In this document: in pieces, positions 18,156-25,619 of the stretch | Layout: each line of letters opens with the position of its first letter | Position numbering within the stretch: position 1 is the first letter of the stretch | NCBI RefSeq assembly: GCF_013033965.1 | Contig: NZ_WQFE01000001.1 | Span: forward strand, 740,167-804,166 | From: Ruegeria atlantica | GTDB lineage: Bacteria > Pseudomonadota > Alphaproteobacteria > Rhodobacterales > Rhodobacteraceae | Direction of reading: 5' to 3' | Length of the DNA: 64,000 nt | Notes under the pieces: model-generated | Seen by the model: the letters and a program-made list of their open reading frames with translations, nothing else | Databases searched by the model: none | What the model was told of the DNA's origin: nothing | Program-made: the position numbers and the translations under genes

Positions 18156-18704
18156 ATGAAAAAGACACTGATTACATGCATCACCGCATTTGCCATTATC
18201 CTGAGCGCTGGAACATCCACGGCTGGTCCGTTGCGCGAACATGGCCAACGCGGTTTTGCGCCCAAAGTTCACTCATCAGCTTCGCAAAAAATCAATCGCG
18301 CTGATGGGATAGCCAATACCTTTCAAGCCACGCAATCGTCTGGCTTTAGCTTCGACATGCCGTCAGAGCGCCATTTGGGTCAAAACAACCGGTACTCTCC
18401 TCAACAGTATCCCGCAATAAATCCGAATTGGAGCTGGGACTTGTCCAATGTTGGTTTGACCGGAACTGATACTGCTGGATACGCATTCGAAAACGGCACG
18501 CACCTGAATTGGGGACCAACTCAGGAGGGCCTGCTGCCAGGTCAAGTTGAAGAAGATGGTCGATACCTCCTTGGCGCCTTGTTTCTGGTTGCAGCAGGGT
18601 ACGGGGCTGAGGTTGTGGGTACGATTGAGGGCATATATGACATTCTTTGTTTGGATGGCAGAATCGGCCCAGTCGAGTGCTACGAAATCTACAACGGCGG
18701 CTAG
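18156..18704 (+). CDS. secreted protein of unknown function, array member 5
   Basis: A 182-residue precursor with the array signal peptide (KKTLITCITAFAIILSAGTS). The mature part starts like members 2 and 4 (GPLREHGQRG) and has a Tyr/Asn-rich middle. Near residues 145-165 a hydrophobic stretch, YLLGALFLVAAGYGAEVVGT, may be a membrane segment. Two Cys lie near the end. The ATG at 18156 is chosen by match to the other copies. No family was recognised. Confidence 0.65.
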   Translation: MKKTLITCITAFAIILSAGTSTAGPLREHGQRGFAPKVHSSASQKINRADGIANTFQATQSSGFSFDMPSERHLGQNNRYSPQQYPAINPNWSWDLSNVGLTGTDTAGYAFENGTHLNWGPTQEGLLPGQVEEDGRYLLGALFLVAAGYGAEVVGTIEGIYDILCLDGRIGPVECYEIYNGG

Positions 18705-18746
18705 AGTTGGAGGTATTATCGGTAAATACTCCACTGCAAAACAGAA

Positions 18747-18772
18747 AGGCCACCCTGTATTAGGGTTGGCCT
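18747..18772 (+). terminator. hairpin downstream of array member 5
   Basis: The arms AGGCCA-CCCT and AGGG-TGGCCT pair with one bulged base around a 5-nt loop. It is 42 bp after the stop codon. No clear U-run follows. Confidence 0.5.
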
Positions 18773-19442
18773 AACTCCAGTTCCAAACGAAAGCCTGTCC
18801 GACGGGATCTGTTGCAACCAGAAACAAGGCGCCCACAATGGCACATCGAGGCCAGCGGGGGCGTCTACACCTTCGGAACCATCTTCTAGTCAGTGTCATG
18901 CCGATATTTCGTGTTTCGAGAACGTCGGTTTTCCTTACTTTGCACTCAATATTCGAATACTCTGCTGAGATTGACCAAAAAAAGCAAATACCTCAAACCA
19001 CTCGCACAGATTGACTAACATTGGTTTGCTTCACTTTATTTTTCGATCAGGGATTCGAAGCAGCTCGACGTGATCGCACCATCTCGTTGGCAGGCTAACC
19101 TTTCTTAGATGGGAACGGCCCAAAGGAGACATCCACCACCAGGTCGAGATGCTGCGGCGCGGCCCTTCGATCCGGGCATTCGCTGCGAACGCGAAACTTG
19201 AAACCGATCGAACTCACAAAACGCGGACAAAGTCCGAATTCGCTGCGGTTGCTCGAACGACAGCTGCTGGCGGGTTGCGACGACAACGCCCTGCTGGTCG
19301 GGCGGGAAAGGTACTTGCACTGCGATTACAAAATTCTTTGCTACCCGTCGCGAATGGGGACCAACGTACATCGGTCATCGTTGGGTGATAATTCCGGTTC
19401 TCAAAATGTGGTTCTGGGTGCAACTTTCCTTAGCCAAATAGA
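18773..19442. other. intergenic region with repeat copy 3
   Basis: No supportable gene is seen in 670 bp. Small open frames on both strands have no likeness to known proteins. A dispersed repeat copy lies near 19150-19192. Confidence 0.5.
19150..19192. repeat. dispersed intergenic repeat, CATTCGCTGC family, copy 3
   Basis: GCTGCGGCGCGGCCC, a short variable part, then GCATTCGCTGC. The same order is seen near 32812 and 46334. Confidence 0.55.
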
Positions 19443-20258
19443 CTATTTTAGTCGTGTAATAAAACTTTCAAACTCCGCGTCTGAGATTGTTGCGCATTCG
19501 CTTGGGCTTGGAAATTGCTCCTCTTCAACAGATTCTCTGAACGCCGAAAGTGCGACTCGGCGGTGGTGATTTATCTGTTCATACAGTGAATCGAGATCGC
19601 CAAAGGCACGCGCATGGCGCGGGCTTTCGGGTTGCTCCCCGCATACGTCATTTTGAAAAAGGTAGATAATGTCTGCACTGGGGCCCGATCCGAGTGAGGA
19701 CGTTATCAGAGATGTGCGGGCGGAAATCTCAGCCATTACTCGGTCACAGATAACTTCAGCCTCTACCGAAAAAGCTCCGGCATCTTCCATTGTGCGGAAC
19801 GCATTCCAAAGCGCGATAGCCTCGTCCGCAGTTTTACCAACGGCACGCAGGCCGCCCCGCCAGGTGGATTTGCGAGGAACCAGGCCAAGATGACACATCA
19901 CGGGGATATCTTCGCGCGCTAAAAGTTCAACAATGTGCGGCCCTCTTGCCGTGTAGATGCTGTCGGCACCATCCTTCATGGCCGCAAACGCGGCGGTCAG
20001 CACGTCCCTTTCCGTCGCAAAGTCCGGAAGACCAAGTGCAGCTGTGAAGAACAATTCAGGCGCGCCTTGACGCACGGCGGGCGTGTTGTGGGCATTGCCC
20101 ATAATCAAATCAATTCCGGCATCTTTCGCGGCTGCTGCCTCTTCGGTTGTATTCGCCGTCGTCTGAACCAGCTTGCGGATACCCTTAAGCGCACGAAGGT
20201 CGGAAGCGGTGTAGTTTCTAAGTGAGAACTTCGCGTCCCAGTCGTAGATCCGTTTCAT
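19443..20258 (-). CDS. PanB-fold TIM-barrel enzyme of unknown specificity
   Basis: A 271-residue protein like ketopantoate hydroxymethyltransferase. The best match is DIPVMCHLGLVPRKSTWRGG at residues 117-136, which aligns with PanB GHLGLTPQS; His123 corresponds to the PanB catalytic His, and E166/E168 to its active-site Glu. The PanB metal-binding GDS is MGNA here (Asn55), and the lysine of KxEGG is not visible. So it is unlikely to be plain PanB. The start at 20258 lies 4 bp after the ferredoxin stop; the open frame to 20285 overlaps that gene. It is co-transcribed with mocE and mocD homologues. Confidence 0.7.
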   Translation of the reverse strand: MKRIYDWDAKFSLRNYTASDLRALKGIRKLVQTTANTTEEAAAAKDAGIDLIMGNAHNTPAVRQGAPELFFTAALGLPDFATERDVLTAAFAAMKDGADSIYTARGPHIVELLAREDIPVMCHLGLVPRKSTWRGGLRAVGKTADEAIALWNAFRTMEDAGAFSVEAEVICDRVMAEISARTSLITSSLGSGPSADIIYLFQNDVCGEQPESPRHARAFGDLDSLYEQINHHRRVALSAFRESVEEEQFPSPSECATISDAEFESFITRLK

Positions 20259-20262
20259 GGCA

Positions 20263-20577
20263 TCACCCGATATCGATAAAGACATCTCCGTCTTCGACCT
20301 TAACGGGGTAGGTTTTCAGGTTCACACAGACGGGTGAGCGCTTTGCCTCGCCGGTGCGATAATCGAATTGGCCGTTGTGCATGGGGCATTCGATCAGATG
20401 ATCGATGACCAGACCGTCTTCCAGATGCACTTCTTCATGGGTGCACAGGCCGTCGGTGCAGTAAAATTCGTCCTCGGGGCTTCGGTAGATGGCAAAGGTA
20501 CGATCGCCATTGTCGTAACGGATTAGATCTTCGGTTTCGATGTCATCGCAAGCGCAGGCGCGGGTCCAGTTCGTCAT
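20263..20577 (-). CDS. mocE: MocE-type Rieske [2Fe-2S] ferredoxin
   Basis: A 104-residue Rieske protein. Cluster ligands are CTHEEVHL (Cys and His) and CPMHNGQFDYRTG (Cys and His). The length and N-terminus (WTRACACDDIETEDLIRYDN) match MocE rather than NirD or dioxygenase ferredoxins. MocE was first described in rhizopine catabolism, where it works with MocD. The gene is 27 bp from the MocD-type gene and 4 bp from the PanB-fold gene. Confidence 0.82.
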   Translation of the reverse strand: MTNWTRACACDDIETEDLIRYDNGDRTFAIYRSPEDEFYCTDGLCTHEEVHLEDGLVIDHLIECPMHNGQFDYRTGEAKRSPVCVNLKTYPVKVEDGDVFIDIG

Positions 20578-20604
20578 GGGCTTTCCTGTATTCCGGGGAT
20601 TGGG

Positions 20605-21690
20605 TCACTCGGCCGCTATGGCTGTTGGCCGAGTGTATTCTGGGCTGGGGTTAGCGTCCTTGGGCAGCAGCGGCTTGCGGTCGACAAAGTAGAACGGATC
20701 GCGCCGCTGGATCAGAATGGCCGGGAGCATTTCGCGAAATGCGGTCATTGTTCCCGCGTAAGCTGGTGGGCAATCGACTTTTATTTCTTCGTGCAGGGCC
20801 GGGAGATTGTAGAACGGCACCATGGGATACATGTGATGTTCCACATGGTAGTTCATGTTCGAATACACGAAGCGGAAGAACCAGTTCATGTAGACGGTTC
20901 GCGAGTTCAATCGGTGATCCGGGACGTCTTCTGCCAAACCGGCATGCTGCAGAGATGCCAGCAAGTGATGCAGCCACGAACCATAAAACGTCGGTCCGCC
21001 GATCAGCACAATGGGCAGCCATGATTGCAGCACCATTGCCAAAGCAAATGTCATCGCGAGGATTGCGAGGTGAACACGCGACGCCAAGAACGCCTTAGAA
21101 CGGTCGGCTTCGATGAGGAAGGTTTTCTGATCTTTAGTCAAACGACCAGCCGACAACCAAAACATCTTCTTCAATTCATTCCAGCCAGATTGCAGATGCA
21201 GCATGTTCCATAAGATGTTGAGTGGATGCGGAGGCCGTGGAAACGCAATCTCGGGGTCTTTTCCGACGATCACCGTGTCCGTGTGATGGCGTGTATGGCT
21301 CCACCGCCAAAGATAGGGGTTTTTCAGCGACATAAATGAGGCCAGCTGATAGGCTGCAGTGTTCAGCCAAGGCGTTTTGAATACAGTCCCATGGCAGCAT
21401 TCATGCCAACGGCTGTCGGCACAGGATCCATAAAACACCCCGTAGAGGATGACAGACGGCACTGCCCACCACGTACCCCAGGTCAGAATGACCAGAGCAC
21501 CGGTTGCCAACACAAATCCCAGCCAGATCCCGTAGTCGATCAGGGCCGGAGCATCGCGGCGCTTCATCAGTTCCTTCATCCGTTTCCGGGGGACTGGAGT
21601 AGAATACCACTGTTTAGGTGCAAAGCTTGGACCGCTGTCCCGGCCCGTCAGCGAATAATCCCGCCAAGGAATGGTATTGTCCTGCAGCAC
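20605..21690 (-). CDS. mocD: MocD-like membrane di-iron hydroxylase (fatty-acid desaturase superfamily)
   Basis: A 361-residue integral membrane oxygenase. The His boxes are HECCHG, HTRHH and HVEHHMYP, which bind two irons. It has four or more membrane helices. MocD and the adjacent MocE ferredoxin oxidatively demethylate an O-methyl inosamine in rhizobia. Here the neighbours (LacI regulators, TRAP importer, dehydrogenase, isomerase) suggest hydroxylation or O-demethylation of a small polar substrate rather than lipid desaturation. That is an inference. Confidence 0.75.
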   Translation of the reverse strand: MLQDNTIPWRDYSLTGRDSGPSFAPKQWYSTPVPRKRMKELMKRRDAPALIDYGIWLGFVLATGALVILTWGTWWAVPSVILYGVFYGSCADSRWHECCHGTVFKTPWLNTAAYQLASFMSLKNPYLWRWSHTRHHTDTVIVGKDPEIAFPRPPHPLNILWNMLHLQSGWNELKKMFWLSAGRLTKDQKTFLIEADRSKAFLASRVHLAILAMTFALAMVLQSWLPIVLIGGPTFYGSWLHHLLASLQHAGLAEDVPDHRLNSRTVYMNWFFRFVYSNMNYHVEHHMYPMVPFYNLPALHEEIKVDCPPAYAGTMTAFREMLPAILIQRRDPFYFVDRKPLLPKDANPSPEYTRPTAIAAE

Positions 21691-21759
21691 ATCAGGTTCC
21701 TTTTCTACATTGCTGTTGCCGAGCAGAACCGAGGAGCGCCTGAATCGTCAAACCTGTCG

Positions 21760-21818
21760 TGATATTTTCTATCATTTCTCTCAGAATATTCTGTAAAATA
21801 GATGATACGTTTTATCAT
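21760..21818. promoter_or_regulatory. paired TGATA-N5-TATCA operators in the mocD/lacI divergent region
   Basis: Two copies of the same dyad, TGATA-N5-TATCA, lie at 21760-21774 and 21803-21817; the second extends to ATGATA-N5-TATCAT. Their centres are 43 bp apart, about four helical turns. They sit between the minus-strand mocD and the plus-strand lacI gene. A LacI-type dimer or tetramer bound to both sites could control both directions. Confidence 0.6.
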
Positions 21819-21828
21819 GGAGCGTGCT

Positions 21829-22845
21829 ATGGCCCGTGTCACACTCAAAGACGTCGCAGAAAAGGCGGGGGTAGGCGTCGCAACAGTAGACCGCGTTCTG
21901 AATGCGCGTGCGCCGGTTTCTGCGGCGACAACTGCGCGGGTTCTTTCAGCGGCAGAAGCGTTGGGGTATCGCTCGGCAGGATTGTTGCGGCGCCGAGTTG
22001 AGGAGATGGCTCCAGCTAAACGGTTGGGCTTTATTCTTCAAAAGGAAAGCAAGTGGTTTTATCGCGAATTGGCAATCGAGTTGCAGCAAAAAGCAGAGCA
22101 GTTGCGCAGTATCCGGGCAAATGTTGTGGTCCGGTATGTAGAAAGTCTGTCGCCGTCCGAGCTTGCAACTGCGATTGACGAAATGCACGGCAAGGTAGAC
22201 GCCATAGGCTTGGTTGCGATTGATCATCCGGAGATCAATCGTGCGATCGCCAGCGCCGATGTCCCTGTCATTGCATTGCTCTCGCCCCTGTCATCGCCTC
22301 ACGTTACTGCCTATGTCGGGATCGACAGTCGAAAAGCGGGGCGGACGGCAGGTTGGGCGATGGCGCGTCTTGATCGAACCGAAGGCGTGGTTGGCATCCT
22401 TATCGGGTCGCACAGGTATCTGGGGCACGAAGCGCTTGAGAGTGGGTTCAGAAGCTACATGCGCGAATTTGCACCGCAGAAACCTCTTCGAGACTCTGTG
22501 GTGTATCTGGATGACGCCGCGGTCGCATATGAAGCGACAGCAGAATTGCTGCGGGCCAACAAAGACCTCTCCGGCATCTATCATTGCGGAGGCGGGGTGA
22601 CTGGAGCCTTGAAAGCGCTGCGCGAGGCAGGGCAATCGCGGGAAGTTGTCTACATCTGCCATGAACGGACACCAGTTACCGAAGCCGCGCTTGCCGATGG
22701 CAGCATCGATTTGGTGATTAACAACCCGCTGGATCAGGTTGCAGATCGCGTGACACAGATGATGTCTCGGTGTCTGACCGGAAAACCAATTCAGGAACAG
22801 GTTGGAGTTATTCCGTTCGGTCTCTGCACATCTGAAAACCTGTGA
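21829..22845 (+). CDS. LacI-family transcriptional regulator (first of two)
   Basis: The N-terminal helix-turn-helix VTLKDVAEKAGVGVATVDRV and hinge region are typical of LacI; a periplasmic-binding-protein-like core follows. The ATG at 21829 follows GGAG by seven bases and starts MARVTLKDV, so it is chosen over 21802. The protein has 338 residues. It is divergent from the mocDE/panB-like genes and convergent with a second LacI gene 3 bp away. It probably binds the paired dyads upstream of its own start. Confidence 0.85.
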   Translation: MARVTLKDVAEKAGVGVATVDRVLNARAPVSAATTARVLSAAEALGYRSAGLLRRRVEEMAPAKRLGFILQKESKWFYRELAIELQQKAEQLRSIRANVVVRYVESLSPSELATAIDEMHGKVDAIGLVAIDHPEINRAIASADVPVIALLSPLSSPHVTAYVGIDSRKAGRTAGWAMARLDRTEGVVGILIGSHRYLGHEALESGFRSYMREFAPQKPLRDSVVYLDDAAVAYEATAELLRANKDLSGIYHCGGGVTGALKALREAGQSREVVYICHERTPVTEAALADGSIDLVINNPLDQVADRVTQMMSRCLTGKPIQEQVGVIPFGLCTSENL

Positions 22846-22848
22846 GCA

Positions 22849-23886
22849 TCAACCGAAGGTGGCGCCGTTGATGTTTTCACGGGTGATGACTTCAACTGGA
22901 ACGACCTCAGCCTGATGGGGCCGGTTTTCCAGTGTCGCGATCAGGGTCTGAACGGCTTGTTCAGCGATCCGTTGCATATTCTGATGAATGACAAGATCCA
23001 TTGATCCGTCCAGCAGGTAGTTTCTCGTCTTCGGCGTAAGGTTGTGGCCGATCAGCATGATTTCTCCCGTCAAATCGCGATCAGCCAGAGCCGCAACAAT
23101 GCCTTCGTTGCCACCGCCAACGTTATAAATGCCCAGCAGCCCGGGATGTTCGTCCAGCATCTGGCCCACCACCACGCGATTTTCCTGCACATCATCGTGG
23201 CCGATATAGGTGCCCACAACGCGGAGGTGGCTAAAATCCCTTCGCAAGGCTGACCGAAACCCCATCTCGCGATCCGAATGGTTGCGATATAGTTGCTCGC
23301 CGGAAATCACGCCGACGGTTCCGGATTGCCGTAGCATTCGACCCATAAAATAGGCCGCTGTTCGTCCTGCGGCCATGTTGTCCGTCCCGACAAATTGGCC
23401 CAGAACAGGGCTGATCAGATCGGAGACGACAGGTATGCAGGGAATATTCAAACCGTGCAGCTCTTCAACTGCGTCGCGAACCCGCGGATCATCCAAAGCC
23501 TGAAAGCCAACTGCATCAATTCCCTGCCCGGCGCAGGCTCTTAGTTTTCGAGCCAACACTGATGGTTCCAATTTCGTGGAAAAGACACACTCGACAGTGG
23601 CGCGGCCATTGGTGAAAACATTCTGAAAACAGTTGCCCAGAAATTCTGTCGATGGTCCGGCTTCCTCTGGTAGAAATATCTTCAGCCGCCAGGGTCGCGC
23701 AGGCTGGTCCAATTGAGCGCCGGATTCGATCGCGTGCTTGGCCTGCAAAACCCGCTGGCGGGTCTCAGGCTTTACGTTTGATCTGTTGTTCAAAACCCGG
23801 TCAACCGTAGCGGTGCCGACCCCCGCAATCCTCGCAATCTCGGAGACACGTGCCTTCTTTGGGATTATTACAGCTTCATCGCTCAT
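22849..23886 (-). CDS. LacI-family transcriptional regulator (second of two)
   Basis: A 345-residue LacI protein. The DNA-binding domain (RVSEIARIAGVGTATVDRVL) begins at about residue 13. It is divergent from the TRAP operon that starts at 24055 and likely represses it. The two LacI proteins are clearly related but not close copies. Their convergent arrangement splits the cluster into a mocDE half and a transporter half. Confidence 0.85.
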   Translation of the reverse strand: MSDEAVIIPKKARVSEIARIAGVGTATVDRVLNNRSNVKPETRQRVLQAKHAIESGAQLDQPARPWRLKIFLPEEAGPSTEFLGNCFQNVFTNGRATVECVFSTKLEPSVLARKLRACAGQGIDAVGFQALDDPRVRDAVEELHGLNIPCIPVVSDLISPVLGQFVGTDNMAAGRTAAYFMGRMLRQSGTVGVISGEQLYRNHSDREMGFRSALRRDFSHLRVVGTYIGHDDVQENRVVVGQMLDEHPGLLGIYNVGGGNEGIVAALADRDLTGEIMLIGHNLTPKTRNYLLDGSMDLVIHQNMQRIAEQAVQTLIATLENRPHQAEVVPVEVITRENINGATFG

Positions 23887-24054
23887 AAGCCTCTGCTAAC
23901 ATCATTCCCGATCAAAATCATCCTCAAATAAACCTCTAAGAACATCAAAAACCATCATTCCCGTCATTTGATGCAATTTTTCTTGCCGCCGAATTGTAAG
24001 GGGGCTTATCCCAACGTCATGCAACGGGATCGAGTCCCGTTCAGGGAGGATAAC
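23887..24054. promoter_or_regulatory. divergent control region before the TRAP operon
   Basis: A direct repeat, CATCATTCCCG, occurs at 23900-23910 and 23953-23963. A separate inverted repeat, AACGGGA-N5-TCCCGTT, is at 24023-24041, just before the GGGAGG ribosome binding site of the binding-protein gene. These are candidate sites for the second LacI regulator or a 5' hairpin. None is experimentally known. Confidence 0.45.
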
Positions 24055-25050
24055 ATGACCTACACAGCTAAATTACTGGCCGGGGTAACCGGCCTATTAA
24101 TGACGGCCAGTACAGCACTGGCGGCGGACTTCACCTTTAAATATGGTAATGAGCAGCCGGAAACCTCAATCCGTTCGCAGTCCATGGACTGGTTCAAGAC
24201 TGAACTTGAAAAACGTACGGACGGTCGCATCGAAGTCGAGAATTTCTTTGGTGCCGCGCTTGGTAATGAGCGTGAAATGATGGATCAGGTGACGGCCGGT
24301 TTGCTGCAAGGCACGCGTGGCGGTTTCTTTGCCGACGCGTCCGGGGCATTCAACCTGTACCAGTTGCCGTTCCTCGTCGCGAATTGGGATGAGATGGAAT
24401 GTCTGGTCGGTTCGGACTTCACCAAGGGCGTTCAGGCCCGTGCTGAGGCGAACGGATATCACATCCCTGCCACCGGTATCAGCCAAGGATTCCGGGCCTA
24501 TACCAACAACGTTCAGCCAATAACATCGGTTGCTGATCTGCAAGGTCTGCGCATTCGCGAACCTCAATCTGATCTGATGATCGCCACGGGCACAGCCATC
24601 GGGTCGGTTCCGGTCGCCATGCCGTTTTCAGAGGCATATCAGGCATTCAAACAGGGCGTGATTGACGGGCAGCATAACCCGCCGCAAAATATCTGGGACT
24701 TCAATATTCACGAAGTGCAAAAGTATCTGACGCTGTCGAACCATATGACAGGCCCCGATCCTTTGATCGTCAACAAGGCGTGGTATGATGGTTTGCCCGA
24801 AGACCTTCAGGCCACCTTTGACGAGGTTGCGGTCGAAGCGATGGCGATGTCGGACAAGCTGTATCGCGATGCTGAAACGAACATCGTCGGCGAACTCGGC
24901 AAGCACATGGAGATCAACGAACTGACGCCCGAAGCCCTGACGGGTTTCCAGGAAGCCGTTGCGCCGGTCTATCAACAGATGATCGACGCGGGTCATTTCA
25001 CGATGGATGATATCGACGCAGCCCGTGCTGCAGCGGCGTCCTGCGGCTGA
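24055..25050 (+). CDS. dctP: TRAP transporter substrate-binding protein, DctP family (first cluster)
   Basis: A 331-residue periplasmic binding protein. The signal peptide ends near STALAA. LQGLRIREPQSDLMI, including the Arg that usually binds a ligand carboxylate, is conserved. The ATG at 24055 follows GGGAGGATAAC; the longer frame from 23968 is non-coding. Followed by DctQ and DctM genes. The substrate is probably a carboxylate or a sugar acid that feeds the adjacent dehydrogenase and isomerase. Confidence 0.88.
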   Translation: MTYTAKLLAGVTGLLMTASTALAADFTFKYGNEQPETSIRSQSMDWFKTELEKRTDGRIEVENFFGAALGNEREMMDQVTAGLLQGTRGGFFADASGAFNLYQLPFLVANWDEMECLVGSDFTKGVQARAEANGYHIPATGISQGFRAYTNNVQPITSVADLQGLRIREPQSDLMIATGTAIGSVPVAMPFSEAYQAFKQGVIDGQHNPPQNIWDFNIHEVQKYLTLSNHMTGPDPLIVNKAWYDGLPEDLQATFDEVAVEAMAMSDKLYRDAETNIVGELGKHMEINELTPEALTGFQEAVAPVYQQMIDAGHFTMDDIDAARAAAASCG

Positions 25051-25064
25051 TCTGAAACGGCAAT

Positions 25065-25090
25065 TCCGGGCGCTCTTACTTGCGCCCGGA
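25065..25090 (+). terminator. intercistronic hairpin between dctP and dctQ
   Basis: Perfect 9-bp stem TCCGGGCGC/GCGCCCGGA with an 8-nt loop. It lies between the binding-protein gene and the membrane genes. It probably limits read-through or protects the upstream message, so that more binding protein than membrane protein is made. The second TRAP operon has the same arrangement. Confidence 0.6.
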
Positions 25091-25114
25091 TTCGCTTCTT
25101 AACGGAACCGGTTT

Positions 25115-25618
25115 ATGGATACGCTCTCTGCAATTGACCGTGTACTGACGCGCGTTATCGAAGCGCTGATGGTCGTGCTGTTTGGGGTGTTTTTGGTGAT
25201 TGTCGTCACCAAAGTCCTGATGCGCCCCTTTGACATGGCGATCTACGGCGTCGACGAACAGGTCAAGATCGCGTTTCTTTGCACCTCGGCCTTGGGCGGT
25301 GCCGTGGCGATTACGAAGCGTGAGCATATCGCGATCACATTCTTCATCGACATGATGCCCTACTACGTCAAAATGGCCTTCTACGTGGCAGGGCTTGTCC
25401 TTGTCGGAGTGATGAACGCGGCATTGGTCTGGCTGTCCATCGATTGGATCGCGGGGCCAGGCAAAAACATGTGGCAACCCTTCGGGATGCCTCAGGCTTA
25501 TGTGTTCATCATTGTTCCGATCTCCTGTTCGATTGCCGTGTTCTATTGCTTTGTTCGTGTGGTTCTGACTCTGGGCGGTCGGGATTCCATCGATGTTCTC
25601 TGGATGCCGGAGGACTGA
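25115..25618 (+). CDS. dctQ: TRAP transporter small permease, DctQ family (first cluster)
   Basis: A 167-residue protein with four transmembrane helices. VDEQVKIAFLCTSALGGAVA and REHIAITFF are typical DctQ motifs. It is followed 1 bp later by the large permease gene. The two form the membrane complex of the sodium- or proton-driven importer. Confidence 0.85.
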   Translation: MDTLSAIDRVLTRVIEALMVVLFGVFLVIVVTKVLMRPFDMAIYGVDEQVKIAFLCTSALGGAVAITKREHIAITFFIDMMPYYVKMAFYVAGLVLVGVMNAALVWLSIDWIAGPGKNMWQPFGMPQAYVFIIVPISCSIAVFYCFVRVVLTLGGRDSIDVLWMPED

Positions 25619-25619
25619 C

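Larger units (their letters stand above)
14205..18704 (+). repeat. five-copy leader plus signal-peptide cassette array
   Basis: Five similar blocks start near 14205, 15326, 15973, 16375 and 18029. Each has an untranslated leader and then the first 20-25 codons of a gene. Shared leader blocks are TTTTCTCAAAA, the element GCAATAA, GCCAGATTGGTTTCACACA, CAGCGTATCA and a GAAAGGAACC-type ribosome binding site. The signal peptides are variants of KKTLITSVTAFALILSAGMS. Conservation covers both non-coding and coding DNA and then fades in the mature proteins. The fourth block lacks much of the upstream leader and has a hairpin there. Confidence 0.8.
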
